NCBI GenBank assembly: GCA_012934845.2
Contig: WNNJ02003224.1
Coordinates: 1 to 64,000 of the forward strand
Source of the DNA: Pomphorhynchus laevis
Lineage: Eukaryota; Acanthocephala; Palaeacanthocephala; Echinorhynchida; Pomphorhynchidae
Direction: 5' to 3'
Length of the DNA stretch: 64,000 nucleotides
Numbering within the stretch: position 1 is the first letter of the stretch; each line of letters begins with the position of its first letter. The notes beneath the pieces are model-generated. The model did not search any database. It was not told the origin of the DNA and saw only the letters and a program-made list of their open reading frames with translations. Shown here piece after piece: positions 10,421 to 20,639 of this stretch. The position numbers were made by a program, and so were the translations under genes.

Positions 10421-11199
10421 TGATGATAGACGAATATTCGAGATACCCATTTAGGTTTGCGTGTCCCGATACATCAACCTCTACAATAATAAAATGTCTT
10501 GATCAGTTATTTTATCTATTCGGACTGCCATCATATGTTCATTCCGACCGCGGATCAGGCTTTATCTCAAAAGAACTCAAAAGCTACCTCACAAACCTCA
10601 ATGTTGCCAGTAGTCACAACAGTCCGTACAATCCTACAGGGAATGGACAAATCGAGAAATATAATGGCATATTATGGAAAGCTATCGAACTAGACCTCAA
10701 AACAAGGAACATACATATATCGGAGTGGGAAAGATCGTTACCACGTGCATTGAACGCAATCAGATCCTTGCTTTGTACTGAAACTAATGCAACACCACAT
10801 GATCGTCTTTTTTCATTCCAACGACGAACACCGTCTGGTCAGTCATTACCTGAGTGGTTGCACAAAGATGAATCAGTGGTATTACAAAGGCATCCGAGAG
10901 TGAGCAAATATGACCCGTCAACCGAAGTTGTAGAGATTATCGACATCGACCCACATTATGCTCAAGTCAGACACAGTGACGGTAAGGAGAGCACTGTTTC
11001 GGTCAAGCATCTCTCACGTTATCCTAAAGAGAAAGGAAACACGGACCAAGACAAAGAAAATTACGAAGGCAGTGAGCGAATAGGAGATAGCATCGACAGT
11101 GTACATGAACGTTCTGAAAATGATTCACCTGAACACATCAATAAAGATCACGACAACGACTCAACTGACTCAAACAATGAACAACAATGTATCGACTAA
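10417..11199 (+). pseudogene. Gypsy integrase core and C-terminus
   Basis: Begins with IDEYSRYPF, then the second catalytic aspartate (VHSDRGSGF) and the glutamate (NGQIEKYNG), so the D-D-E set is complete across the break. The tail is acidic and low in complexity (DHDNDSTDSNNEQQ). After the TAA at 11,197 the same frame goes on with RRSGRTRRQPTYLSDYV, the usual basic end of Gypsy polyproteins, so the TAA is a premature stop. Confidence 0.88.
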
Positions 11200-11282
11200 T
11201 GTCATTCAAGCATCGAACCGATACCCAGCCTAATCTTCCGACGTTCAGGACGAACTCGACGTCAACCTACATATCTAAGCGA

Positions 11283-11540
11283 TTATGTGGTGGGGGAGAA
11301 TGGATTGGTCACGATGTCAAATGCTGAGGAGAGGTCGAGGGAGATGAGAACACTATATAGAGCCTTGTCACGAGAAATGAGTAGGTCATTGTAAACTTTC
11401 ATGCAGGCGTTTTGTGTAATATTAGCTATCAGAGTCCCATTGGATTGAGCAATCATTGCATGATCTTCAATTATTTTACTAGATGTATGATCCCAAAAGG
11501 GGAAATCTGGTAATGTCGAAAAAAATCTTGAAAACAAACT
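11283..11540 (-). pseudogene. LINE RT fragment with motif A
   Basis: 84 minus-strand codons ending with ISLDLSSAFDIVT, the catalytic motif A of a LINE RT, preceded by a fingers-like segment (AMIAQSNGTLIANI). It begins exactly where the Gypsy-1 3' LTR is missing. The family is uncertain. The motif resembles the decayed N-family copy near 61.9 kb (ISLDISYAFD). Confidence 0.6.
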
Positions 11541-11639
11541 AATGCAGACGTATTGCGAGAAGCAGCATTAGGAACATCATTCAACTGTTTTAGTGAAGAC
11601 ATTGAGGTACGTATGTTATTGAATAAGGTTTAGTAGCTC

Positions 11640-12750
11640 TTTCAAACTAGTTTGCACTACTCCGTAGAGGACCAAAAAGTAAAGCTAAATACCCTTCTTT
11701 GTTTGAGACTGAATTGCGATATGCTCTCAAACATATGAATCAACTATTTGAACTAAACCGTCATCAGTATAATTTTAAAAAGCGGTATACAATGTTTCGT
11801 AATTTCGTCAATCGCCTTTAGATTACAAAAGGGCGAAGTTTTGAGGATCAACCAGCTTTACAAATTGATACATAACCAAAGTCGTTTTGGGCTTATGTGA
11901 AGGGATCCAGAGCTCTGCTACCAGCTATTTCATCTTTTCGAGACAATAACACTCGCGTGACATCTCCAGACAACGTGCAGAAGTGTTTGCATTCACTTTT
12001 GAGCTAACGCCATATGTTTTCTCTAGCGTATGTGGAGATGCATATCACAACATGAAGAAACTGATTCTCAACTTTTAATTATCACAGCACATGAGGTTTT
12101 TGTTGAATTGGCTAGGTTATCTGGATTATCTCGCATCTTGAAGTTACTTGCTGCCTGGTAAAAAGCGATTGTCGTATAATTTATAAAATTGGTGAAAGAG
12201 ATGATCCAAATAACTATAGGGCCATAAGTCTAGCTACTTATGGGTACAGTGTTGTATGCAAAGTTCTTGAGCGCATACTAAACAGACGCTTATATGATTA
12301 TTTGAGTTTGCTGAAGATTCTCAATAACGCATAGCATGTATTTCGTCCTAGGCTTTCATGTTTTACAAACTCATTACATGCTCGTGGACATTGGGTTGGA
12401 CTTGTTGATAACGGGTACTGTGTCGACCTAATATCTCTCAACTTTAGTCGGTCTTTCGATAGGGTGCCCCATAAAATTCTTATTTCTTACCCTTGAGTCT
12501 TATAAAGTCAATAGCTTTATTATAAGCTTAATTCAAGAATTTCTTAAAGATAGATCCTTTGCTGTTCGTGTAGTTCAATGTATATCTTCATCTCTCCCAT
12601 CACCTCAGGAGTACCACAGGGATCAGTTCTAAGTCCTCTGTTTAACATCTTTATAAATCAGCTACTATATTTACTTGATGATTGTAGTGTTTTAATTTTT
12701 GAGGATGATGTAAATGTATGCAGACATGATTAAAATTGACAAGGATCGAA
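11640..12750 (+). pseudogene. CR1-like LINE fragment, connector and RT
   Basis: Many frame changes, but the order is clear. There is a connector with FWAYVKGSRALLPAISS, then DDPNNYRAISLATYGYSVV, CFTNSLHARGHWVGL, motif A as LISLNFSRSFDRVPH and motif B as GVPQGSVLSPLFNIFIN. Motif C is damaged: EDDV stands where YADD is expected. The copy is clearly dead. It stops at about 12,750, where an N-family 3' end takes over. Confidence 0.75.
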
Positions 12751-12769
12751 ATGACTTTCAAAATATGTA

Positions 12770-12890
12770 AAACATTGTTTAACCCACATTCTCGACACAT
12801 GATTTAGACTTTGTTCTTTTTTGTGGTCATGTAAGCGTGCGCCGGCACGCATTTGCCACGTAAAATTAAATCTGTTTTTTTTTGTTTATT
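12770..12890 (+). mobile_element. N-family LINE 3' end only
   Basis: Starts with sequence matching the last ORF2 codons and 3' UTR at 4145-4240 (CTCGACACATGATT, then TTTTGTGGTCATGTAAGCG). It ends in a T-rich tail. This is either a very short 5'-truncated insertion or a remnant of a larger one. Confidence 0.75.
12835..12850 (+). promoter_or_regulatory. N-family 3' UTR hairpin, copy 3
   Basis: A perfect 6-bp stem, GCGTGC paired with GCACGC, around a GCCG loop. It has the same flanks as at 2876 and 4199. Confidence 0.7.
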
Positions 12891-13479
12891 GATGGTTTTT
12901 GAACACTGGAATAGTATTGAATATTAAAATGTGTGACACATGAGATTAAGTCATAGCGTATCATTAGATCGTTAGCTATGTCGTTGCCTCGCACATACCT
13001 CCGATGCAAAATGATTGCTTTACGAAACCATTCCTTATCAACTTAGTAGTATTTATATTGGAAATAATTGTATATTCACTTGAAATACAAAAACAATTAT
13101 TTAATAATAATTTCTTTATTTAAAATAAGCAACTATATTAGCTTGTAAAATGTACACGCATTAAAAATTGATATTACAAGAGAGATTTCAAAATCGAAAA
13201 GAAGAGAAAACAAGTTATAATGTTACAATAGTGAATTCAAAAGACGAACAGCAAAGGGGAAAACTTTTTATTTATTTTTCTGTTCGAAAGAATAGTACAT
13301 CCAGTCTTCTGTTATGTCTTAAATTATGATTTAAAGAACTATTCCGCGAGAAAAACTTAATGCATAGAATTTAGTAAAGATATTTTTTTTCAATCATATC
13401 TACTAGTGATTATTATTGAGTACAAGACAAAGCCGCAAATGGCTGTTTAGTCTGTTCACTGTTGATATTAAAACAATAA
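12891..13479. other. Unassigned AT-rich spacer
   Basis: No protein similarity seen. Open frames are short and match nothing. Confidence 0.45.
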
Positions 13480-13990
13480 ACAAAAAATGAAGTGTAGAAT
13501 GTAATCAGCCGAGTGGGTAGTTCAACACCGATTGGGTTGTTCAACAACCGAATGGGTAGTTCAACACTTTCTTGTGCTGGTGGCACAAGAAATTTTCTCA
13601 GGTAGGGCATTCGAAATGTTGATTACACGATGGGAGTGTCTCATTATTTGATGATTTTTATCAGGGGGAAATTTATAGAGGGTTAGGCGATGTCCATGAC
13701 AATTTGTAGTTCTAAACTTTATAACATTTGTGGAATATCCTTCAAAGGATTTGACAACTGCCCACGTTGCCAAGAGATCAACAGGATACAGTAGTCTTTG
13801 TCTCATTGAAGATAAACCTAGCAAAGATAACCTGTCCTCATACGAATACGAATTACGAAAGCGAATTCGAGACCCGCTAAGAAATTCTGATTCAAGATCG
13901 GTAACTTCTTTTTTAGTACATGGAAAAATAGCTTGAACGCAATGCTCAAGATGTGATGGATTAAAATTGAGCCAACAAATTAAACCTCAT
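13480..13990 (-). pseudogene. CR1-B LINE C-terminal fragment
   Basis: Minus-strand reading gives VEHCVQAIFPCTKKE, paralleling EYCVQTIFPTTRN of the 5.6-7.4 kb copy, then LLGLSSMRQRLLYPVD and the terminal block with HRVINISNALPEKI. This is the domain after the RT in CR1-like ORF2. The catalytic parts are absent. Confidence 0.7.
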
Positions 13991-14436
13991 TTATATTATC
14001 ACTAATCTCTCTGATCTATTTTTACCACTGCAAGATGATCATTATTATCGTCAATGCCACAATATTTTGATATTTAACTCGAAAATTCCGAATAAACTAT
14101 TCAAGAAGAACCTTGAACAATTTAGAACAGTTATTAATGAATTTAGACGCATGTTTATTAAAAACGTGTATATTACGAAGACGACATAATATACCAAAAT
14201 TATCCACCCAAAAGCTTTGTGGTCATAGTTCGTCAATGAGAAAGTAAAATGGCGTGCAAACAGTTAGTCACTGGACATTGCTAACAAATTTACATGTACG
14301 TTCGACTTGATTCAACTTTACTTGCAGAATAGGAAACCGTTTTTTTATTATTCCTATAAAGCCCGCATCTATATTAATATAAATGCCGTCGACATTTCTT
14401 GTAAAAAGGACAAACTTCCTATGTGTTTTATAATTA
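13991..14436. other. Unassigned spacer
   Basis: No similarity recognised. The open frames at 14,051-14,236 and 14,307-14,516 look random. Confidence 0.4.
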
Positions 14437-14635
14437 CCCAACATTTAGCTGATGGCTTCTTGGTACAGGCTTTGACCTCTAACAAACTGCATGACTTTAG
14501 TTGGAAGTATGTTTAGGTTGCTCATCGGTGTCTCTAATCGCCCAACATTTAGCTGATGGCTTCTTGGTACAGGCTTTGACCTCTAACAAACTGCATGACT
14601 TTAGTTGGAAGTATGTTCCGGTTGCTCATCGGTGT
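14437..14635. repeat. 104-bp tandem duplication
   Basis: About 95 bases starting CCCAACATTTAGCTGATGG (14,437-14,531) are repeated almost exactly at 14,541-14,635. Only a couple of bases differ, near the end (GTTTAGG against GTTCCGG). The repeat lies in the connector part of a CR1-B piece, so it is a local duplication after or during insertion. Confidence 0.9.
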
Positions 14636-14910
14636 TGTGTTCGTCCACTCAGAGTGGATGAGGTGTTGAACGAGTTTATGAAGCTCGATTCGTTTACATC
14701 TCCGGGACCAGACAATATCGCCCCCTTCCTCGTCAAATCCCTAGCGAACGAACTGAGCAATGATTAAACTATGTTCTTCAGATACAGCTTAGACACATCT
14801 TGGATTCCTAACAGTTGGAAGTGTGTAATTGTGGTGCCTATTCCCAAAAAGCATCCTGCTAGCTTTTGCGCGGACTTTCGGCCCATTAGCTTAACTTTAG
14901 TTGAGCTAAT
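14580..14910 (+). pseudogene. CR1-B LINE RT N-terminal fragment
   Basis: Frames 14,501-14,767 and 14,771 onward encode the start of a CR1-like RT: VDEVLNEFMKLDSF, SPGPDNIAPFLVKSL, SWIPNSWKCVIVVPIPKK and CADFRPISLTLV. One TAA (14,765) interrupts it. After ISLTLV the reading runs without a stop into the ORF1 of CR1-A copy 1, so the two elements are fused at about 14,905. Confidence 0.75.
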
Positions 14911-14929
14911 CACTTTAGCAAATGTGATT

Positions 14930-15502
14930 AACTCTCAAGACACTCCTTCACTTAATATCATGGCATCTGCATATGACTCTCGTCAGGTACCTCGAAGAAG
15001 GGAAGATTTTCATAACCGTGAACAGTGTTTAATTATTGCAAACGTAAAGGAATCTGTCGCTATAAATAGCCAGGCACGATTAGACGACGACTTGGGACAT
15101 CTACAATCCATTCTTTCGGTGGTATTGCATGAATGTCAAGACGAAGTTGTTAAGAGCATGAAGATAAAGGCCGCTTTTCGTCTCGGTAAGATAAGTAATG
15201 AGTTGAGACCCAGACTGCTCAAAGTAGTGTTCAACTCCGCTGAAATTATTCACATAATCTTTAACGGCGCATATCGTTTGAAAGGGTCGAGTATACGTCT
15301 GCTACGCGATCTGAGCATAGCTGATCGATTACGTTTGAAAGAGGCTAAATCAGAGTTAGCATGTCGATTAGAGTTGGGTGAAAAGAATTTGACAATACAA
15401 AATTTTCAAGTTGTGCGGAGGCGTCTACATATTCATTGGAAGGGACTGTCAGATGTGATCAATCCTGCAAGCCTTCTTACCACTTTAGCGCCCTCCGCCT
15501 AA
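14930..15502 (+). CDS. CR1-A ORF1 protein, partial
   Basis: About 190 codons of the ORF1 RNA-binding protein. In order: LIIANVKES, ARLDDDLGHLQSIL, KAAFRLGKISNELRPRLLKV, AYRLKGSSIRLLRDL and LELGEKNLTIQNFQVVRRR. This fits the RRM-like and C-terminal domains of CR1-type ORF1, which coat the LINE RNA. The N-terminal zinc region present in copy 2 is missing because the element is cut at the fusion. The frame overlaps the start of ORF2 by 67 bases, as in copy 2. Confidence 0.8.
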   Translation, partial: NSQDTPSLNIMASAYDSRQVPRRREDFHNREQCLIIANVKESVAINSQARLDDDLGHLQSILSVVLHECQDEVVKSMKIKAAFRLGKISNELRPRLLKVVFNSAEIIHIIFNGAYRLKGSSIRLLRDLSIADRLRLKEAKSELACRLELGEKNLTIQNFQVVRRRLHIHWKGLSDVINPASLLTTLAPSA

Positions 15503-18471
15503 GACGTGAAATATTCACTGTTTCACCTTGCCTCAATGTCGATCGGTGTATTCGTGAATTTCGAAAATCTCTTCGCGATTTTTCCTTCAAGTTGAGCACA
15601 AATAATGGTGGTTTAAAAATCATTTACTCGAATATTCGTAGTCTACTTAATAAGTTAGATGAAATAAAATGTTTCTTTCAAGATATCGTACCAGATGTAG
15701 GTATTTTCACAGAATCTTGTCTTAGTTCGTCAATAGCAGACATAGATATATTCATTGAGTGGTACAGCATAATTAGAAGTGATAGAACAGGGAAAATTGG
15801 AGGAGGTGTTATCGCGTATATCTCTAATAGGCTTCAATTCCGAGTAATTGAAACTCTTAGTGATGCTATTAACCATAATGAAGCATTGTGTATTAGGCTA
15901 TATTGTCAACACCCAATAACGGTATTGACTGTGTATCGTTCTCCAAGATCAAACACAGATAGCATAGCTGCTTTAAAGGAGAGAAGTAGTTATTGTGATA
16001 GATTTGTTGTACTCGGTGATTTCAACATGCCATCTGTGAATTGGGTTAATTACACTTCCAATGACTCGGATGTCGAGAGTTTGAAGCTACTTGGCTTAAT
16101 AAACAGCTTGGCTCTTAAGCAACATGTCAGTCAGAGTACAAGATTTTCACAGGATTCACATTCACTTTTAGATTTATGCCTTACTGTACCATATGACATT
16201 CTTGATAGATTAAGCTATCTGGACCCAATAGGTCATTCAGATCATGTGGTCATTTCGATTGGTCTGAGCGATGTCTACTCACATGGCGTAAATCCGACGT
16301 CGTCTGTAAACCCATTCAGAACTGACTTTGCTCTAGTAAATAAATATCTCGTTGGGGTAAAGTGGTTGGATGCTTTTGATGTTGGCGTCGAATATTCATG
16401 GCAGTTTTTCAGGGATACTCTGTACCACCTCCTTAATCGTTTCTCACCTCTTCAGAGTAAACACTGTTTGACATCGATCTCACCGCCTTGATTAAATAGC
16501 GACATAAAACATGCTTTAAAGATGAGACGTAAGTCCTTTAATGACTATCGTAAAGACAGAGCTAATTTTAGCACTTATAAGAAATAGCGAAACCTCGTTA
16601 CGTCCATGAAGCGAACTGGTAGGCGATCTTTCGAAAAACAGCTAAGTATAAACTGTCACCGTGATCCCCGCTCTTTCTTTATGTATGTGACTGCTAAGCA
16701 TACACGCTGTAAACCTATAAATTGCATACAACGTGACGATGGGAAATTCATAACTGATTCTTTGCAGATATCAAATATGTTTAGAAATCATTTCTATTCT
16801 TTGAATCTTTACCATAAGGATGTGACAATGGGTGATCCGTGTACATTTGAATCGCCCGGAGATGACACCAAAGACCTCTTCCGATATGATAATGTTCTCC
16901 AAGAGCTTCGAAAACTTAAATGCAAAGCAGGTGCGGGTCAGATGGCTTACCGCCCGTATATCTGCGCAACATCGCTGACATAATATGCCAGCCGCTTTAC
17001 AATATTTTCTCTGCGTCTGTTGCTTTTGGTGTTGTTCCTTCTGATTGGCAGAATTCCATCATCTGTCCTATTTAAAAGAAAGGGGATATTTCGTCCATTG
17101 ACAATTATAGACCAATTAGTCTCACTTGCGTGTGTTGTCGTGTGCTAGAGAGATTGATTAAGCGACGAATAATAGAATTTCTAGATAGATTTCAAATTTT
17201 GAACCCAGTACAGCATGGCTTCCGAAAAGGTTATTCCACGACTACTAATCTTGTACATGCACGTGAAAATTGGTATCACTATTATGATCAAGGTATACCA
17301 GTTGATGTCATTTTCTTTGATTTCTCAAAAGCGTTCGACTCAGTTAATCACACGCGTCTTATTGAGAAGTTGGAGCACATTCATCTTGATAAGAGGATCA
17401 TAAACTGGATTCGTGTATTCCTTTCCAACCGACAAAGTGTCGTACGAGTAAGTGAGTCACTGTCGAGTCCATTTCCAGTGTTGTTAGGTGTTCCACGATT
17501 TGATACCAAATATCAGTTCATTCAGTTTATTATATGCAGATGATCTTAAAGTTTGGCGACCTATTATTTCCGATCTTGATAAACAGCATTTACAAAGTGA
17601 CGTCGACGTTATATCCAATTGGTCTAAACGAAATCACTTGAGGATCAATTCCGCTAAATGTACATGTATGCGTATATCACGAAGATCATGTGATTATCTT
17701 GGAGGTGAGTACCAGTTTGGTTCAATTAGTATCGAAAGAACCCACTCATATAAAGATTTGGGAGTTTGGGTTTGTGCTGACATAACCACTCGAAAGCATT
17801 CAGACTACGTGTGTTGCATCACAAAACGCTTAATAGGACATACTCGTCGAGCTCTGATAGGCATAGATCCGTTATGTTACCATACCTTAGCAAATGCGTT
17901 TTTCTTGAGCCATATCTTATACGCATCGCCAGCTTGTTATCCCGAAACTACTTATGAGCGTCGTGCATTGGAGAAAGTGTTCAGATCAACAACTAAATTA
18001 GTCTCAGGGCTGCATATTTTTGGCTACGCGAAACGCCTCCAGATATTAAATATGCCTTGTCTGCGATATATCCGTGACAAGCGAGATCTCTCTCTTGTTT
18101 GGAAAATTCTGCATACTAAAGATCATCCACTGTCACATCTACTGCAACTGAGAGGTCAACATTCTCTTCGCGGACACCTCCTGATGCTGAAAACACAAAG
18201 GTACATGCATGCAGTTTCCTGCTTTGCCAAACGAGTCGTACGATCTAGGAATTCGCTCAGAATGCGACTGTTTTGTCGTCTACTGTTTCGAGTTTTTGCG
18301 CCCTACTGGATGATGACCCTTCCTTCTCAAGACAACGGTGGGATTTTCAGTAGTTCATCTGATGAGGGAGGAACAAATCGACTCTTATTCTTTTTATTCT
18401 TTTTATTTTGTGAAGCAACTTGTAAAGAACCTCGGCTCAATTTGTTGTCAATTAATAATAATATTTTTTGA
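15436..18471 (+). pseudogene. CR1-A ORF2 (APE endonuclease-RT), broken
   Basis: The endonuclease is open at 15,436-16,491: IIYSNIRSLLNKLDE, FTESCLSS, VVLGDFNMPSVNW and GHSDHVVISIG. A TGA stop (16,489) and a TAG (about 16,585) follow in the same frame, then open codons 16,606-16,983. A frameshift near 16,940 and a TAA near 17,075 precede the RT frame 17,130-17,543 (PISLTCVCCRVLERL, HGFRKGYSTTTNL, IFFDFSKAFDSVNH). Motif B is deleted: GVP is followed at once by sequence from beyond the QGSVLGP box, and the frame changes. YADD is intact (17,536-17,547) and the C-terminal domain runs to about 18,460 with one more shift near its end. Confidence 0.9.
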
Positions 18472-18540
18472 AGAGAAAAATAACTGCAATATTATTATAC
18501 AATACAACAATACAAGCATAGCTCAGTAGTTGCATCATAT

Positions 18541-18844
18541 TAAATATTAAAAAATGAAATTAGATAAGTCATTTGTGTCCTGTAGTAGAAAAACATCCAT
18601 TCAGCTTATAATGTTATGATTGAATTTATCCAACGATTGAGCTTCAATTGTACTCGTGCTTAGTGAAGTTCACAATTTTACAGTTCGGTGGTTAAACTAT
18701 AGTGCCCTCGTATGAACAATTTGCTGACGCTCCGAAACAAAAGAATGCCCACGTAAATACCAGCTTAGGCGAACATGGATAATGCCGGACAAAGCATGAT
18801 GATACACATGGAAAATCTTCCAACTCAAACACATATATCATAAG
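18541..18844. other. Unassigned spacer
   Basis: No gene seen. A 71-codon minus frame (18,692-18,907) runs through the hairpins below and has no recognisable match. Confidence 0.4.
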
Positions 18845-18943
18845 TTTCGACAAGGATTTAAAGATTGCATCTTTAAATCCTTGTCGAAAAAAAATCCTAC
18901 GAGCCAATGGTTCAGAGATTGCATCTTTGAACCATTGGCTCGT
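18845..18943. repeat. Twin long hairpins sharing one loop
   Basis: Hairpin 1 (18,845-18,889) has a perfect 21-bp stem, TTTCGACAAGGATTTAAAG onward, around a TGC loop. Hairpin 2 (18,899-18,943) also has a 21-bp stem, with one mismatch, around the same TGC loop, but a different outer sequence (ACGAGCCAATGGTTC). Both share the apex AGATTGCATCTTT. The right arm of hairpin 2 and the bases after it match the 3' part of Gypsy-2 at about 20,434-20,456 (GAACCATTGGCTCGTATT). Confidence 0.85.
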
Positions 18944-18959
18944 ATTCAGAATATAAAGT

Positions 18960-19850
18960 CAGGTATTGTAAGGAATTGAACGTATTGACCTAACAAGTTT
19001 CGTTGATAGACGTAAATCGCTCTCTAATCTTGTTGACTCCCGATTCGTTCGTGGATATACACATGGCGATTATGCATCTCGATTATATTCTTAAGACGAT
19101 AATTAATACGATATTAATACGCAGACGTACACATTTCTGAATGTTTATGTCTAGATGATTCGCACGCGCTCAACCGGTAAATATATTGATATTATCTTGT
19201 AAGCACTCCAAATCTGTAAGCACTCTTATTGGGCTCCAAACTCAAATCATTTGTATATAACTGAGAGCACGATGAGAATAAAGCTTGGCAGTTCGTTAAT
19301 GCTAATGCTGAATAGTAGTGGTCCCAATACTGAACTCTGAGGTAAGTCAGCTTGGATTTGATACCGTTGCGAAAAAGTGTTCCATTTATATCGACCTTGT
19401 ACGTACGGTTAAATATAAAATTGTGTCCGACAAATTAAGGGCAACATTTCCGAAAGGCGGACATAAATAGGCAAGAAAAAAATTATAGAAAACGAAAGAC
19501 CTTTATTAGACATTTAAAAAACAGCTTTCATTTTTTTTGCAGCATAGTGTAGGTAAAGTTTGAAATTAAAATTAAATTTTTTTTTAAACTTTACCTACAC
19601 TATGCTGCAAAAAAATGTAAGATGTTTTTTAAATGTCTAATAAAGGTCTTTCGTTTTTTATCATTTTTTTTCTTGTTTATTTGTCCGCCTTTCGGAAATG
19701 TTGCCAAATTAAGATAGAGTCCAAAGACAACGCTTGAAATTTTATAACTAGGACATCATGATCCACCCGATCAAATGCATTCGAAAATTCGAAAAATATG
19801 GCATCGACGTCAATACCCTTATCAGCTAGTAAACCCAAACTGCTTAGTAA
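18960..19850 (-). pseudogene. CR1-like LINE RT fragment split by a MITE
   Basis: Read on the minus strand from 19,850: KGIDVDAIFFEFSNAFD (motif A), then RVDHDVL and a short stretch, then the MITE. After it come a degraded motif B (SSVLGPLLFSISINELPSFI) and the thumb region (DLECLQDNINIF, then INIQKCVRLRIN). Stops and shifts are common. YADD is replaced by a damaged YTND-like site. The 5' and 3' ends of the LINE are absent. Confidence 0.75.
19440..19705. mobile_element. Palindromic MITE with 8-bp target-site duplication
   Basis: A 266-bp non-coding element made almost wholly of two inverted arms. It begins GGCAACATTTCCGAAAGGCG and ends with the reverse complement. The direct repeat AAATTAAG lies at 19,432-19,439 and again at 19,706-19,713. 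An 8-bp duplication with inverted ends is typical of cut-and-paste families such as hAT, P or Merlin. The termini do not let me choose. The centre is A/T-rich and codes for nothing, so it needs a transposase from elsewhere. Confidence 0.92.
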
Positions 19851-20149
19851 ACAGTGTGGGTTTACTATCAGCCTAGTAAACCCAAAGTTTTTTATGGGAA
19901 AAACTATTTATATTCATCATTTAATTCATTAAATTTCGCCGCACGTATTTTGACTCACGTTTTGATTAGATATGATAAATCGTATTTGCTGAAAGCAAAC
20001 ATTCATTCATTGTTTGGGGAATTTTCATTTCCTTCTAATCCTTATGTAGTGTTTAAACTGAAACCAAAGTGGTTTTATTTAACATATAAAAGAAGTATAT
20101 AAGTAACATAGACATAAAATACAACATTCTTCGCAGCTTCATTATTTTG
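19851..20149. other. Spacer beside Gypsy-2 3' end
   Basis: AGTAAACCCA occurs several times in both orientations at 19,828-19,875. The rest, lying 3' of Gypsy-2 on the minus strand, may include what is left of its 3' LTR, but no partner copy is visible. Confidence 0.3.
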
Positions 20150-20500
20150 TCAATCAATATAACTGGTTGGTATACACCTGATGCGTTGTGTTCGTCGAAA
20201 AACAAAACGACTAGGGGATGTGACTTTGACCTCAGCATTTCCTTTCTGGTCATCGATTGTGGTCGTTTCATAGTCAAGCGTGTCAGCTGCATCGTCCTTA
20301 TTTGCCTCGTTGTCTTTCGTTGCATCATCATTTATTTCGTTTGCCAAGTTTTGTGTCGAAACCTTCTGGATCTTTCTTGCTGCGTCTTCGACGGTCGAAT
20401 AAGCTAGACTGGCATCCAAAAGTCTCACTCTCTGAACCATTGGCTCGTATTTAGAATGCCGATTATAGTTCCTAATTAGAACGTTGTCAGAATCCATCAA
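20150..20500 (-). pseudogene. Gypsy-2 polyprotein C-terminus
   Basis: 116 open codons of the integrase tail, rich in D, N, E and K in the middle. It ends with FRRTQRIRCIPTSYID and a stop, the usual basic terminus of this group and equivalent to RRSGRTRRQPTYLSDYV of Gypsy-1. Confidence 0.75.
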
Positions 20501-20639
20501 CCATTTGGGGAGGTTAAGCGGTGGTGTAAATCGTCGAGGAAAGGCGAATAATTCGTTGAGGCGTGTCGTTTATAGCAGTGCAAAGCAGACCTCGAATCGA
20601 TGATAGTGCATCGTTTAGTGCTCTCTCACTTTGAGATGT

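Larger units (their letters stand above)
7631..11300 (+). mobile_element. Gypsy-type LTR retrotransposon 1, defective
   Basis: Gene order gag - protease - RT - RNase H - integrase, as in Ty3/Gypsy (Metaviridae). There is no envelope gene. By comparison with Gypsy-2 the breaks are: an in-frame TAG in gag (8084), a stop after the protease (8855), a frameshift near 8965, two frameshifts at 9305-9341, one near 10,405 and an in-frame TAA at 11,197. The body ends in a purine-rich tract, GGTGGGGGAGAA (about 11,288-11,299), where a 3' LTR should begin. Instead a minus-strand LINE piece follows. Confidence 0.9.
14910..18540 (+). mobile_element. CR1-A LINE copy 1, defective
   Basis: Same order and closely related proteins to copy 2 at 52.5-56.6 kb: ORF1, an overlapping ORF2 with APE endonuclease, RT and C-terminal domain, then a short 3' UTR. 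It is joined to a CR1-B fragment at its 5' side. ORF2 carries stops, frameshifts and a loss of RT motif B. Confidence 0.9.

Noticed and set aside
18692-18907. 71-codon minus frame
   Set aside because: It runs through the hairpin pair and matches no protein family.
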